From Pontibaca salina (GTDB lineage Bacteria; Pseudomonadota; Alphaproteobacteria; Rhodobacterales; Rhodobacteraceae), in NCBI RefSeq assembly GCF_016307205.1, contig NZ_JAEIJD010000002.1, positions 186,001 to 250,000 of the forward strand: a DNA stretch of 64,000 nt, read 5' to 3'. Positions 54,615-63,777 of this stretch are shown here, in pieces (position 1 is the stretch's first letter; every line of letters starts with the position of its first letter). The position numbers were made by a program, and so were the translations under genes. The notes beneath the pieces are model-generated. The model searched no databases. It saw only the letters and a program-made list of their open reading frames with translations, and was not told where the DNA came from.

Positions 54615-55721
54615 ATGATTGGATCACCGGAAACAACTCTGCCCCGATGGGTCCCGGATGGCGCACGCCGTTATCTAGCCCATACCGAAGCTGGGGTTAC
54701 AATCCGCGATCTTGCCCGCGCGGCAGGGTGCCATGCATCGACCGTAATGCGCCAGATAAGACGTCAGGAACTTCGGCGCGATGATCCGCTGGTGGATGGT
54801 GCCTTTTCTACTTTGGCGCGGACCCATTTCAAGAAGGACCGCATCGTTCAATATCCTGACGATACTATACAGAGCTTAACCGACGCTGAACGGATACACC
54901 GCGAAGCCCGACGCGTCTTGCGTCGCCTTTGCGAGACGGGCGCCGTTCTGGCCGTAGCAAAGGATATGGAAAAGGCCGTGGTCGTCCGTGAGACAAAGGG
55001 CGGGGACAGCACTCGAACCGCCGTTGTGGATGTCGCCGTGGCACAAGTTATGGCTTTGAACGATTGGATTTGCTGTACAAATTCGGGGCGTGTCAGTCGC
55101 TACCATATCACCGCCGGAGGACGCGTTATGCTCAGCCGTCTGCTGGCCCACCATGAAAACCGCATGCGGCTGCAGCGGGAACACGGAACTGCCGGAGCGC
55201 AAAAGGCCCAGCTTGCGTCCTCGGATCATTGGGGTGAACGCGATGTCGATGATCCTGAAACCGGGAAACGTCGTCGGCTGCGCTATAACATGGCGGAAAG
55301 CCCGCTTACCGCACTGGCCCGGCGCAAGGATCGCGATGGGCAGCCTTTTCTAAACGATGCTATGGTGCGTGCGGGCGAACGTCTGCGCGAGGATTTCGAA
55401 CTGGCGCAAATGGGGCCGCGTGTGACCCAAAATTGGGAGCGTTTTTTGACCGGTGGCGGTCGCGGCAGTTTCGCACCCGATAGCGGCATCGGTGTAGGCC
55501 CGTCAGCGGCGCGGGCGCGTGTGGCCATGGCATTGACATTTCTGGGACCGGGCCTGAGCGATGTTGCGTTGCGCTGTTGTTGCTATCTCGATGGGCTTGA
55601 AAACGCAGAAAAGCGCATGGGCTGGTCGGCGCGGTCCGGCAAGATCGTTTTGCGTATCGCGCTGCAACGCCTTGCAGACCACTATGGCGGCCAATGTGAA
55701 CGCAGCCGGATGATTAGTTGA
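54615..55721 (+). CDS. DUF6456 helix-turn-helix protein (GafA-like)
   Basis: A 368-residue protein with an N-terminal DNA-binding motif (TEAGVTIRDLARAAGCHASTVMRQIRR, near residues 24-50) and a C-terminal DUF6456 domain from about residue 225 (RYNMAESPLTALARRKDRDGQPFLNDAMVRAGERLREDFELAQMGPRVTQNWERF). The arrangement matches the GTA activator GafA of Rhodobacter capsulatus, a direct activator of the GTA gene cluster; this is a resemblance from memory, not a search. AAGGGAACTC is the Shine-Dalgarno. The divergent partner is a DUF6477 gene. No GTA structural genes are in the window. Confidence 0.75.
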   Translation: MIGSPETTLPRWVPDGARRYLAHTEAGVTIRDLARAAGCHASTVMRQIRRQELRRDDPLVDGAFSTLARTHFKKDRIVQYPDDTIQSLTDAERIHREARRVLRRLCETGAVLAVAKDMEKAVVVRETKGGDSTRTAVVDVAVAQVMALNDWICCTNSGRVSRYHITAGGRVMLSRLLAHHENRMRLQREHGTAGAQKAQLASSDHWGERDVDDPETGKRRRLRYNMAESPLTALARRKDRDGQPFLNDAMVRAGERLREDFELAQMGPRVTQNWERFLTGGGRGSFAPDSGIGVGPSAARARVAMALTFLGPGLSDVALRCCCYLDGLENAEKRMGWSARSGKIVLRIALQRLADHYGGQCERSRMIS

Positions 55722-55796
55722 CGGTGCTATAAATCATGTCCGGCAATGAACAACGAATGGGTACCGAGAAGCGGCTTTGCGACCATCGCAACGCAA

Positions 55797-55823
55797 AACG
55801 GGCCCGCTAATGGCCGGCCCGTT
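55797..55823 (-). terminator. terminator of the peroxiredoxin gene
   Basis: AACGGGCC (55797-55804) pairs with GGCCCGTT (55816-55823) around an 11-base loop. Read on the minus strand the stem is followed by TTTT, giving an intrinsic terminator for the minus-strand peroxiredoxin; the gene before it on the plus strand ends about 75 bases earlier. Confidence 0.6.
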
Positions 55824-55904
55824 CCGTAAATTTATTATAGCATTTCCACTCTCACCTGTATCATGCCATGGCACAGGTAACAGCAGGTTCTCTCCAGAAG
55901 TGGG

Positions 55905-56456
55905 TCAGGCGGCTTTGTCCTGCGCCTCTTTGGTCAGATATTCTTTCACATTCTCGGGCGAAGATTCACCATAGGGGTCTTCGCCGTGATTGTCGCTCAT
56001 ACCGGGCTCTTCGAACCAGGCTTCGATGACACCGTCTTTGATGATTGCCGCATAGCGCCAGCTGCGCATACCAAAGCCGAGATTGTCCTTCGCGACCAGC
56101 ATGCCCATCTTGCGGGTGAATTCACCGGATCCATCGGGAATGACTTTGACGTTTTTCAGGTCCTGGGCCTCGGCCCATTTGTTCATGACAAAGCTGTCAT
56201 TGACCGACATGCAATAGATCTCGTCGATGCCCTGTGCTTTGAAGTCTTCGAAGCCTTCTTCAAATCCCGGCAGCTGATAGGTCGAGCAGGTCGGGGTGAA
56301 CGCGCCCGGCAAGGAGAAAAGAATCACGCGCTTGCCCGCAAAGTAATCGGCTGTGGTCTTGTCTTCCCAACGAAACGGGTTCGATCCGCCGACCGATTCG
56401 TCCCGCACACGGGTGCGAAAAGTGACTTCCGGCAGCTTAACTCCAGCTTTCATCTT
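55905..56456 (-). CDS. peroxiredoxin (Prx5-type)
   Basis: Prx5-type peroxiredoxin of 183 residues, reducing hydroperoxides with glutaredoxin or thioredoxin. Peroxidatic cysteine C56 in GAFTPTCSTYQLPGFE. The partner features SVNDSFVMNKWAE and FGMRSWRYAAIIKDGVIEAWFEEPG are typical. It lacks the C-terminal glutaredoxin domain of some relatives. Start at 56456 (MKAGVKLPEV), AAGGAGATCAAG upstream. A terminator follows. Confidence 0.9.
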   Translation of the reverse strand, partial: KMKAGVKLPEVTFRTRVRDESVGGSNPFRWEDKTTADYFAGKRVILFSLPGAFTPTCSTYQLPGFEEGFEDFKAQGIDEIYCMSVNDSFVMNKWAEAQDLKNVKVIPDGSGEFTRKMGMLVAKDNLGFGMRSWRYAAIIKDGVIEAWFEEPGMSDNHGEDPYGESSPENVKEYLTKEAQDKAA

Positions 56457-56640
56457 GATCTCCTTGGTCTGCTGACTGAATAACTCGGGCATTACTTAGA
56501 ATGGTTCCAAATCGAATTCAACCGATGAAATGCCGCAGATGCATGGTAAGCGCCGGACGCCGAGACGGGTTGCTGGCGCAATGTTGAAAATCCCGCTATA
56601 TATCATAAAGGCAGACCATCAACCGCAAAGGCCAGACCAC

Positions 56641-57591
56641 GTGCGAGACCTGAAAATTCCCGAGCAGCGCCACCCGGAAAAGGCCCACCGCCCCGATAAC
56701 ACGCAACCCAAAAAACCAAACTGGATTCGCGTCCGCGCACCGGGCGGACAGGGCTATGCCAACACAAGGCGCATCATGCGCGACAACAATCTGGTCACGG
56801 TTTGCGAAGAGGCCGGCTGCCCCAATGTCGGCGAATGCTGGAGTGCGGGCCACGCCACCATGATGATCATGGGCGAAATCTGCACACGGGGCTGTACCTT
56901 CTGCAACATCGCCACCGGTCGCCCCGACGCACTCGACCCCTTCGAACCGGGCCGGGTGGCCGATGCGGTGCAAAAGCTGGGGCTAAATCACGTTGTCATT
57001 ACCTCGGTAGATCGTGACGATCTGGCCGATGGCGGGGCCGAACATTTCGCCCAGACGATCCGTGCGATCCGACATCGCAGCCCCGCCACAACGATCGAGA
57101 TCCTGACCCCAGACTTTTTGAATTGCCCCGATTCGGCGCTGGAAACCGTGGTTGCCGCGAAACCGGATGTGTTCAACCACAATTTGGAAACCGTGCCCGG
57201 TCTCTATCCGTCGGTGCGCCCCGGTGCCCGCTATTTCCACAGCTTGCGCCTATTGCAACGGGTCAAAGAACTTGATCCCTCCATGTTTACCAAATCCGGC
57301 ATCATGGTGGGCCTCGGCGAAGACGGGCAGGGGGTGCGACAGGTCATGGACGACATGCGCGCCGCCGACATCGACTTTCTGACGATCGGACAATATTTGC
57401 AGCCGACGCCGAAACACCACAGGATCGATCGCTTCGTTACGCCCGAGGAATTCGCGGCCTTTGAAAAAGCGGCCCGAGGCAAGGGTTTTCTAATGGTCTC
57501 CGCAACCCCGCTCACTCGGTCGTCCTATCACGCCGGTGCCGACTTTGCGCGCCTGCGCGCCGCGCGACAGGAGCTTTTGGGCATCGCCTGA
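56641..57591 (+). CDS. lipA: lipoyl synthase
   Basis: Radical-SAM enzyme that inserts two sulfurs into octanoyl chains of lipoyl domains. 316 residues. The radical-SAM cluster is [11 protein letters not shown], and the auxiliary cluster motif is [14 protein letters not shown]; GTCTFCxIx forms are visible. [30 protein letters not shown] and [15 protein letters not shown] match the family. GTG start at 56641 chosen by length and similarity; an upstream ATG frame to 56530 is less likely. The usual lipB is not adjacent. Confidence 0.95.
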   Translation: MRDLKIPEQRHPEKAHRPDNTQPKKPNWIRVRAPGGQGYANTRRIMRDNNLVTVCEEAGCPNVGECWSAGHATMMIMGEICTRGCTFCNIATGRPDALDPFEPGRVADAVQKLGLNHVVITSVDRDDLADGGAEHFAQTIRAIRHRSPATTIEILTPDFLNCPDSALETVVAAKPDVFNHNLETVPGLYPSVRPGARYFHSLRLLQRVKELDPSMFTKSGIMVGLGEDGQGVRQVMDDMRAADIDFLTIGQYLQPTPKHHRIDRFVTPEEFAAFEKAARGKGFLMVSATPLTRSSYHAGADFARLRAARQELLGIA

Positions 57592-57606
57592 CGCCTTCTT
57601 CTTGCG

Positions 57607-57650
57607 AAAAAATATCCCGGGGGCGTCCGCAGGACGGGGGCAGCGCCCCC
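57607..57650 (-). terminator. GC-rich bidirectional terminator between lipA and the cytochrome gene
   Basis: CGTCC-GCA-GGACG (57624-57636) and GGGGGC-AGC-GCCCCC (57636-57650) form two stacked hairpins. On the minus strand the last stem is followed by GGGATATTTTTTC, a T-run (complement of 57607-57612), so it ends transcripts of the cytochrome gene. GCGAAAAAATATCCC with GGGGGC repeats is a type of intergenic element I have often seen in Rhodobacteraceae. Confidence 0.75.
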
Positions 57651-57657
57651 ATCCGCC

Positions 57658-58542
57658 CTATCTATTTTCCGGCAACGCCTTGAGATAAGCGGCAATTGCG
57701 CTGCGGTCGTCTTTGCTCAGGTGGCCCATATTGGCAATTACCGACACCATCTGCCCGCCGGCGCTGTCATAATCCGGCGTCAGTCCGGTCTCCAGGTAAT
57801 AGACGATATCCGTGGCGCTCCAGTCCATCTTTGCGGGGGATATGCCGGGGATACGGCCTTTGCCCGACGGGTTCGGGGCGCCCTGCATCCACTGGCTGCG
57901 ATCTAGGCCGCCCGTCCAATCACGGGGCGTGTGACATTCGCCGCAATGCCCCACTGCTTCAACCAGATAGCGGCCGCGCTCCAGTGCCGGAATGCCGGCC
58001 TCTTTCAGAACCCAACCCGATGACATGTTCAGGTGTTTCCACAGCCCGATGCCGCGCCGGATGGTGAACGGGAAACCGAGCTCATGCGGCTTATCCGCCA
58101 TGTCCGAAGGCGGAAGCGTATCCAAAAATGCCTTCAGATCGGCAATGTCCTGCGGCGTCATATGTTGGTAGCTGCCATAGGGAAAAGCGGGGTAATAATG
58201 CGTCCCATCGGGCGAGGTACCATAGAGCAGCGCGTTGCCGAGATCCTGCACAGTCCAGCCTGCCAGCCCCTGTTCCGAGGGCGAAATATTGGGCGCGATG
58301 AAGGTGCCAAAGGGGCTGATCATGCGATAACCGCCTGCCAGCACCAGGCGGGCCTCGTCCTTGGCTTTGGGTGCCGCATGGCAGGAGGCGCAGCCTCCGG
58401 CCCAAAATATTGTTTCGCCACGTCCGGCATCGCCGCTCACACCGGCAAACAAATCAGCATCGGCATGTTGTGGGCGGGTCAGAAACCAGAACAGGACCCC
58501 GCCAAATAGGGTCAGGATGATAAGATAGCGCAGGAATGTCAC
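57658..58542 (-). CDS. membrane-anchored diheme cytochrome c
   Basis: About 294 residues. A GTG start at 58542 (GGAG nearby) gives an N-terminal anchor (TFLRYLIILTLFGGVLFWFL) and a periplasmic domain with two heme c sites: GGCASCH near residue 51 and VGHCGECH near residue 200. GGYRMISPFGTFIAPNISPSEQGLAGW and MSPxD-like MTPQDIADLKAFLDTLPPS are seen in the cytochrome subunit of membrane alcohol/aldehyde dehydrogenase-type systems. Here no dehydrogenase is adjacent; the neighbour is a second cytochrome. Partner unknown. Confidence 0.88.
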   Translation of the reverse strand: MTFLRYLIILTLFGGVLFWFLTRPQHADADLFAGVSGDAGRGETIFWAGGCASCHAAPKAKDEARLVLAGGYRMISPFGTFIAPNISPSEQGLAGWTVQDLGNALLYGTSPDGTHYYPAFPYGSYQHMTPQDIADLKAFLDTLPPSDMADKPHELGFPFTIRRGIGLWKHLNMSSGWVLKEAGIPALERGRYLVEAVGHCGECHTPRDWTGGLDRSQWMQGAPNPSGKGRIPGISPAKMDWSATDIVYYLETGLTPDYDSAGGQMVSVIANMGHLSKDDRSAIAAYLKALPENR

Positions 58543-58600
58543 GATAATCTCCGGTCGGCCGGACGGTTTGACCCGTCCGGCCAATTTCACTCAAACGGTC

Positions 58601-59086
58601 TCACTCATCTTTGACGCGGTAATCCTCGTGGCAACCACCGCAGGCCTTGGCCAGCGGTCCCATCGCCCCTTGCAGGGGCTCCAAACCGTTGCCGGCAACT
58701 CCGGCCATGGCTGCGGTGGTTTCGGCCATGGTCTGCGCACGGTCGCCGAATTCGCTGTCATCGGCCCACAGGGCCGCCAGCGCTTCGGTGTGGTCCTTGC
58801 CCAGAACCTCCATATCGGAGCCCTCGGGCCAATAGCGCGTTTCGTCCATACGGGCGAGAGCGGCAAGGTTTTCTGCGGCTGCAACAGCGGCCTCGGCGTC
58901 ATAATCGATCTCGCCTTTGGCCATGGCACCCAGCAGACCGAGATTGAAGGCATTCAGTTTCATATGCGCCTGACGGGCCTTGACCGCCGCAGCAATGGCT
59001 GGGTCAATATCGTCTTGGCTGATGGCAGTGGTGGCGACGATGCCGGCGACAAGCAGGCCGCCAATGACGGGAAACGTAAATTTCAT
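58601..59086 (-). CDS. cytochrome c' (c-556-type)
   Basis: Periplasmic cytochrome c' of 161 residues: signal peptide MKFTFPVIGGLLVAGIVATTAIS, a four-helix bundle (DPAIAAAVKARQAHMKLNAFNLGLLGAMAKGE and so on) and the single heme c site near the C-terminus, KACGGCHEDYRVKDE. Family members bind NO or CO, or act in electron transfer; NO binding is only inferred. AAGGAGAAGG precedes the ATG. It is expressed ahead of the diheme cytochrome, the two 58 bases apart, so the pair is probably an operon. Confidence 0.9.
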   Translation of the reverse strand: MKFTFPVIGGLLVAGIVATTAISQDDIDPAIAAAVKARQAHMKLNAFNLGLLGAMAKGEIDYDAEAAVAAAENLAALARMDETRYWPEGSDMEVLGKDHTEALAALWADDSEFGDRAQTMAETTAAMAGVAGNGLEPLQGAMGPLAKACGGCHEDYRVKDE

Positions 59087-59181
59087 GTAACCTTCTCCTT
59101 GAAAACGCTCTGACCCGCCTTGTCTATAACAGCGCATTGTAAAAACAAAACCAGCATTGTCAGGCCGGCGTAATGTGCCAT

Positions 59182-59343
59182 TTAGCGCCGCATTTTCTGC
59201 GTCGTCGCCCAGTCGGGCCACAGGCCCAGCCACTCAACGCCGAAAATTGCCAGAAAGAGGGCGATGATCGCCAGGACCAGAATCACCCGATTCTCGGAGG
59301 GGGGATGTCGCGCCCATTGCGACATGCGCACAAGCCAGCGCAT
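59182..59343 (-). CDS. small membrane protein next to hpt, 53 residues
   Basis: A 53-residue reading frame overlapping the hpt stop as TAATG, one base shared. It begins [20 protein letters not shown] and continues with one hydrophobic helix ILVLAIIALFLAIFGVEWLG, then a tryptophan-containing tail LWPDWATTQKMRR. Translation is probably coupled to hpt. Single-pass membrane protein of unknown function. Confidence 0.6.
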   Translation of the reverse strand: MRWLVRMSQWARHPPSENRVILVLAIIALFLAIFGVEWLGLWPDWATTQKMRR

Positions 59344-59882
59344 TAAGCGGTGAACCTCACCTTGCCAATGAACGGCAGGTTGCGGTTGCGTTGGGCAAAG
59401 TCGATGCCATAGCCGACGACGAATTCATCAGGAATTTCAAAGCCGATCCAGTCGGCGCGCAGATCGACCTCGCGGCGGCTGGGTTTGTCCAGCAGGGCAA
59501 TGGATTTCAGGCGCGCGGGTTTGCGCGACCGCAGCAGGGCCAGCACATGTGTCAATGTGTGGCCGGTATCGACGATATCCTCGACCAAAAGCACGTCGCG
59601 CCCACCAATGGCGTTGCGCAGATCCTTGAGGATCCGTACCTCGCGGCTGCTTTGCTGGGCATCGCCATACGAGGACGCTTCAAGGAAATCGACCTCGATG
59701 GGCAGATCCAGTTCCCGCACGAGATCGGCGATGAACACGAAACTGCCGCGCAGCAAGCCGACCACGATCAGCTTGTCGGTACCGTCGAATTCATCGTGAA
59801 TTTCACGGCTCAGTGCCTCGATCCGGGCCGCGATGGCCTTGGCCGAGATCATTTCGTCTATGACATAAGGACGCTGTGTCAC
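59343..59882 (-). CDS. hpt: hypoxanthine phosphoribosyltransferase
   Basis: Purine salvage: forms IMP (and GMP) from hypoxanthine (guanine) and PRPP. 179 residues from the GTG start at 59882. The PRPP loop [16 protein letters not shown] and the [20 protein letters not shown] segment identify the family; DFLEASSYG and the C-terminal [29 protein letters not shown] are standard. GGGGAAAGCC precedes the start. A longer upstream frame to 59960 is unlikely. It overlaps a small membrane-protein gene. Confidence 0.93.
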   Translation of the reverse strand: MTQRPYVIDEMISAKAIAARIEALSREIHDEFDGTDKLIVVGLLRGSFVFIADLVRELDLPIEVDFLEASSYGDAQQSSREVRILKDLRNAIGGRDVLLVEDIVDTGHTLTHVLALLRSRKPARLKSIALLDKPSRREVDLRADWIGFEIPDEFVVGYGIDFAQRNRNLPFIGKVRFTA

Positions 59883-59952
59883 GGCTTTCCCCTTGATCTT
59901 TCGGCGCAAGGATATGACATGGCGTGCCAAAATCAGCAAGCAAAGGCAGGGG

Positions 59953-60399
59953 ATGCCCAAACATTCTGAAACCCGAGAACTCCCTTACACTGCCCAACAG
60001 ATGTACGATCTGGTGGCGGATGTCGCGCGCTATCCCGAGTTTCTGCCGTGGTGTGCGGCTGCGCGTATCCGGCAGGTACAAGACCAAGGCGCGGCGCGGG
60101 TGATGGATGCCGACCTTGTCATCAGCTTCAAGGTATTCCGTGAAAGGTTCGGCAGCCGGGTCACGCTTTGGCAGGACGATATGAAAATCGATACCGAATA
60201 TTTGGACGGGCCGTTCAAATATCTCAAATCCAACTGGGCGTTCGCGGACCGTCCCGACGGGGGCTGCGCTGTCTCATTCCACGTGGATTTCGAGTTTCGC
60301 AACGCCTTGCTGCAACGTATCATCGGTGTGGTTTTCAACGAAGCCATGCATCGGATCGTGCTGGCGTTTGAGCAGCGGGCCAAGGCGCTTTACGGTTAG
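59953..60399 (+). CDS. RatA/Coq10-type START-domain protein
   Basis: SRPBCC (START) fold protein of 148 residues, of the Coq10/RatA family: Coq10 binds ubiquinone and RatA was named a toxin in E. coli. [34 protein letters not shown] is the conserved start and [36 protein letters not shown] the middle. The absence of a neighbouring antitoxin gene argues for the ubiquinone-chaperone role. It diverges from hpt. The start [10 protein letters not shown] follows GCAGGGG. Confidence 0.85.
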   Translation: MPKHSETRELPYTAQQMYDLVADVARYPEFLPWCAAARIRQVQDQGAARVMDADLVISFKVFRERFGSRVTLWQDDMKIDTEYLDGPFKYLKSNWAFADRPDGGCAVSFHVDFEFRNALLQRIIGVVFNEAMHRIVLAFEQRAKALYG

Positions 60400-60453
60400 C
60401 GGCACCGCCTTTACAAGGCTTGCTATACGGTCGGCAGATGTTACCATAACCGT

Positions 60454-61200
60454 ATGATTACCGTGATTTACAGCGGCGAGATGTCGGATCTGCGCAAAGC
60501 TGTTTTCCAGCGGGCCGCTTCCCGGTGGGACACGATTTTGGACACCTCTTTTGATCCGGTGACCCTTGACGGAGTTGAAATCGATGGTGTGGTGATCAGG
60601 GCATCAATCGATCCGATCGACGGTGAAGCTGGGGTTTTGGGTCAGGCGGGGCCGACGGTTCTCGCACCGCAAAGCGGGCGGCCCCTCGCGGGAGTCATGC
60701 AGTTCGATCTGGCCGATGTGCTGCGGCTTGAACAGCAAAACAGCTTTGAGGATGTCGTGCTTCATGAAATGGGGCATGTGCTCGGCTTTGGCACTTTATG
60801 GACGCGATTCGGTCTTGTCAGCGGTAGTGGCACGGTCAACCCGCGCTTTACCGGAAATGCGGCGACGAGTGAATATGGGATTCTGACAAGCGACCCACAC
60901 GATGGCGTGCCGATCGCCAATACCGGCGGCGCCGGTACCCGCGAAGGGCATTGGCGCGAGTTGATCTTTGGCGATGAGTTGCTGACCGGGTTCCTGTCGG
61001 GCTCAAGCCGTCCGATCAGCCGTATGTCGGTCGCATCCTTTGCCGATATGGGATACCGTGTCGATCTGGCCGCCGCCGATCCCTTTGATTTGCCTAGCTT
61101 TCGTGATCTTGCCCAGATGGGTCTTATGGAAGCCGTACGCGCGTGCGATCTGTGCCGAATGGCGCGTCCCGAGCCGGTGGTTCTTGGCGCGCAGGGCTGA
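60454..61200 (+). CDS. metzincin peptidase of M8 (leishmanolysin-like) type
   Basis: A 248-residue protein whose zinc motif HEMGHVLGFGTLW (near residue 105) is followed by a likely third histidine ligand in REGHWRELIFG. The Met-turn is RMSVASFADMGYRVD. These are the M8/leishmanolysin-type metzincin features. No signal peptide or transmembrane segment is visible, and no C-terminal RTX-like repeats follow, so export is by an unidentified route, or it is an intracellular peptidase. The C-terminal tail holds two cysteines in ACDLCRMA. Substrate unknown. Confidence 0.8.
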   Translation: MITVIYSGEMSDLRKAVFQRAASRWDTILDTSFDPVTLDGVEIDGVVIRASIDPIDGEAGVLGQAGPTVLAPQSGRPLAGVMQFDLADVLRLEQQNSFEDVVLHEMGHVLGFGTLWTRFGLVSGSGTVNPRFTGNAATSEYGILTSDPHDGVPIANTGGAGTREGHWRELIFGDELLTGFLSGSSRPISRMSVASFADMGYRVDLAAADPFDLPSFRDLAQMGLMEAVRACDLCRMARPEPVVLGAQG

Positions 61201-61445
61201 CGCAATCAAGCTGACAATGCCGTCTCTTGTTCGGGCCATTGATGCTGCGGGTCGGTCTGGTTGTAATATTGCTTTGCCGAATTGCCCGCCGATTTGTCAG
61301 AAAGTTTACAGAAAATCGCGTCGCCAAGACAATTTACATGGCGATCTCTCCTGTGTCGCCTACACTCTATATTAGAGAAGGGTGCCGCTTTTCTCGCCCC
61401 CCGGGATGGGAAGACGCGGATCTGTGTTGAGTAATGGGGGCTGAT

Positions 61446-63401
61446 ATGACCATCGACACCAACACGAAACGACCAATTCCAGCAGGGTTTGAACATGCGC
61501 ACGCCACGCCGCACTCCTATGCGGCGATGTATGCCGAGTCGATCAGCGATCCGGAAGGGTTCTGGGGTCGCGAGGGCAAACGTCTTGACTGGATCAAGCC
61601 TTACAGCAAGGTCAAGAACACCAATTTCGAATTTGGCGAGGTCAGCATAAAATGGTTCGAGGATGGCGTTTTGAACGCCTGCGTGAATTGCGTCGACCGC
61701 CATCTGCCGACCCGAGGCAGCCAGACCGCAATCATTTTTGAGCCAGACAATCCCGATAGCCCGGCACGCCATATCACCTATGCCGAGCTTTCCGAGAAGG
61801 TAAACCGGATGGCCAACGTGCTGCTAAGTCAGGGCGTGGTCGAAGGCGATCGGGTGGTACTTTACCTGCCGATGATCCCCGAGGCCGCCTATGCCATGCT
61901 GGCCTGCGCGCGGATCGGTGCAATTCATTCCATTGTGTTCGCTGGTTTTTCGTCTGATGCGCTGGCCAACCGGATCAATGATTCCGAGGCCAAGGTGCTG
62001 ATCACCGCCGATACCGCGCCGCGAGGCGGGCGCGTGACGGCCTTGAAGTCCAATGCGGATGCGGCGCTGCTGAACTGTTCCGAAAAAACCCGCTGTCTGG
62101 TGGTCAAACATACCGGCGATCAGACCACATGGGTTCAGGGCCGGGATGTTGATCTGCTGGCACAGATGGAACAAGCCAGCCCCGATTGCCCGCCCCGCGC
62201 GATGAATGCCGAAGACCCGCTTTTTATTCTGTACACCTCTGGGTCGACCGGGCGGCCGAAAGGCGTGGTGCACAGCATCGGTGGTTATCTGGCCTTTGCG
62301 GCGATGACGCACGAGTACACGTTCGACTATCACGATGGTGATGTTTTCTGGTGTACGGCAGATGTCGGCTGGGTGACGGGCCATAGTTATATCGTCTATG
62401 GTCCGCTGGCCAATGGCGCCACGACACTCATGTTCGAGGGCGTGCCGACCTTTCCCGACGCAGGCCGGTTCTGGCAGGTTTGCGAGAAACACAAGGTTAA
62501 CCAGTTCTATACAGCACCCACTGCCATTCGGGCCTTGATGGCGCAGGAGGACGAATTCGTAACCCGGCATGACCTGTCATCGCTGCGGGTGCTGGGCACC
62601 GTCGGAGAACCGATCAACCCCGAGGCCTGGGCTTGGTACAACGATGTTGTTGGCAACGGCAAATGTCCCATTGTCGATACCTGGTGGCAGACCGAGACAG
62701 GCGGGCATCTGCTAACGCCGCTGCCCGGAGCGACCGAAACCAAACCCGGTTCGGCGACAGTGCCGTTCTTCGGTATCAAGCCGGTCATTCTGGAACCCGA
62801 AAGCGGCAAGCTGCTTGAAGACAATCCGGCGGAAGGCGTGCTGTGCTTTGCCGATAGCTGGCCGGGGCAGATGCGCACGATCTGGGGCGATCACCAGCGG
62901 TTCATGGAAACCTATTTCCAGCAATATCCCGGCTATTACTTCACCGGAGATGGCGCTTTGCGGGATGAAGACGGTTACTACTGGATTACCGGGCGGGTTG
63001 ACGATGTGATCAACGTTTCGGGCCACCGTATGGGCACGTCCGAGGTTGAATCTGCCCTCGTCGCTCATGCCCAAGTCGCTGAGGCCGCGGTGGTTGGTTA
63101 TCCGCACGAGATCAAGGGGCAGGGCATTTATGCCTATGTCACCCTCATGCATGATGTCGAGCCAAGCGACGGTCTGCGCAAGGATCTGGAAACATGGGTG
63201 CGTACGCAGATTGGACCGATTGCCCGGCCCGATGTGATCCAGTGGGCTCCGGGCCTGCCCAAAACCCGGTCGGGCAAGATTATGCGCCGTATTCTGCGCA
63301 AAATCGCCGAGAATGACTGTAAATCACTGGGCGATATCACGACATTAGCCGACCCTGAGGTCGTGGATGATCTGATCGCGAATCGCATGAACCGGGGCTG
63401 A
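61446..63401 (+). CDS. acs: acetyl-CoA synthetase
   Basis: AMP-forming acetyl-CoA synthetase, activating acetate for growth or assimilation. 651 residues. [15 protein letters not shown] is the P-loop motif, [16 protein letters not shown] is the adenylate-binding motif, and [15 protein letters not shown] and the acetylatable C-terminal lysine region [14 protein letters not shown] are intact. GTAATGGGGGC precedes the ATG at 61446. A TATATT-like -10 (61368-61373) within CTCTA-TAT-TAGAG lies in the leader. A symporter pair follows, consistent with acetate import. Confidence 0.95.
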   Translation: MTIDTNTKRPIPAGFEHAHATPHSYAAMYAESISDPEGFWGREGKRLDWIKPYSKVKNTNFEFGEVSIKWFEDGVLNACVNCVDRHLPTRGSQTAIIFEPDNPDSPARHITYAELSEKVNRMANVLLSQGVVEGDRVVLYLPMIPEAAYAMLACARIGAIHSIVFAGFSSDALANRINDSEAKVLITADTAPRGGRVTALKSNADAALLNCSEKTRCLVVKHTGDQTTWVQGRDVDLLAQMEQASPDCPPRAMNAEDPLFILYTSGSTGRPKGVVHSIGGYLAFAAMTHEYTFDYHDGDVFWCTADVGWVTGHSYIVYGPLANGATTLMFEGVPTFPDAGRFWQVCEKHKVNQFYTAPTAIRALMAQEDEFVTRHDLSSLRVLGTVGEPINPEAWAWYNDVVGNGKCPIVDTWWQTETGGHLLTPLPGATETKPGSATVPFFGIKPVILEPESGKLLEDNPAEGVLCFADSWPGQMRTIWGDHQRFMETYFQQYPGYYFTGDGALRDEDGYYWITGRVDDVINVSGHRMGTSEVESALVAHAQVAEAAVVGYPHEIKGQGIYAYVTLMHDVEPSDGLRKDLETWVRTQIGPIARPDVIQWAPGLPKTRSGKIMRRILRKIAENDCKSLGDITTLADPEVVDDLIANRMNRG

Positions 63402-63509
63402 GCGGGGAGTGTATGCTGTAACCAGAACGTCAGCCGTGCAGCCGCTGGGCAGGAGGGATGCTTATGGCGCTTACGCAACGATGAAACCTTATTAAGGAAG
63501 GACAAGTAA

Positions 63510-63767
63510 ATGAGTTACGATAAATCTTCCAACGCATACTGGCGGGCCAATATCCGGATCATCACGATCTGTATGGTGATCTGGGCTTTGGTTTCTTTCG
63601 GCGGTGGGATTCTTCTGCGGCCCTTGCTGACAGGTATCAAAGTCGGCGGCAGCGATCTGGGCTTCTGGTTCGCACAGCAGGGATCGATCCTCACCTTTAT
63701 CGTGCTGATCTTCGGGTATGTATTCCGGATGAACCGGCTGGATCGCGAATACGGCGTCGAAGAGTGA
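63510..63767 (+). CDS. DUF4212 family symporter small subunit
   Basis: An 85-residue protein with two membrane helices, of the DUF4212 family that accompanies a sodium:solute symporter large subunit. [37 protein letters not shown] and [31 protein letters not shown] match the family. AAGGAAGGAC is the Shine-Dalgarno. It lies 11 bases upstream of the large subunit. Confidence 0.93.
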   Translation: MSYDKSSNAYWRANIRIITICMVIWALVSFGGGILLRPLLTGIKVGGSDLGFWFAQQGSILTFIVLIFGYVFRMNRLDREYGVEE

Positions 63768-63777
63768 GACCATAGAC

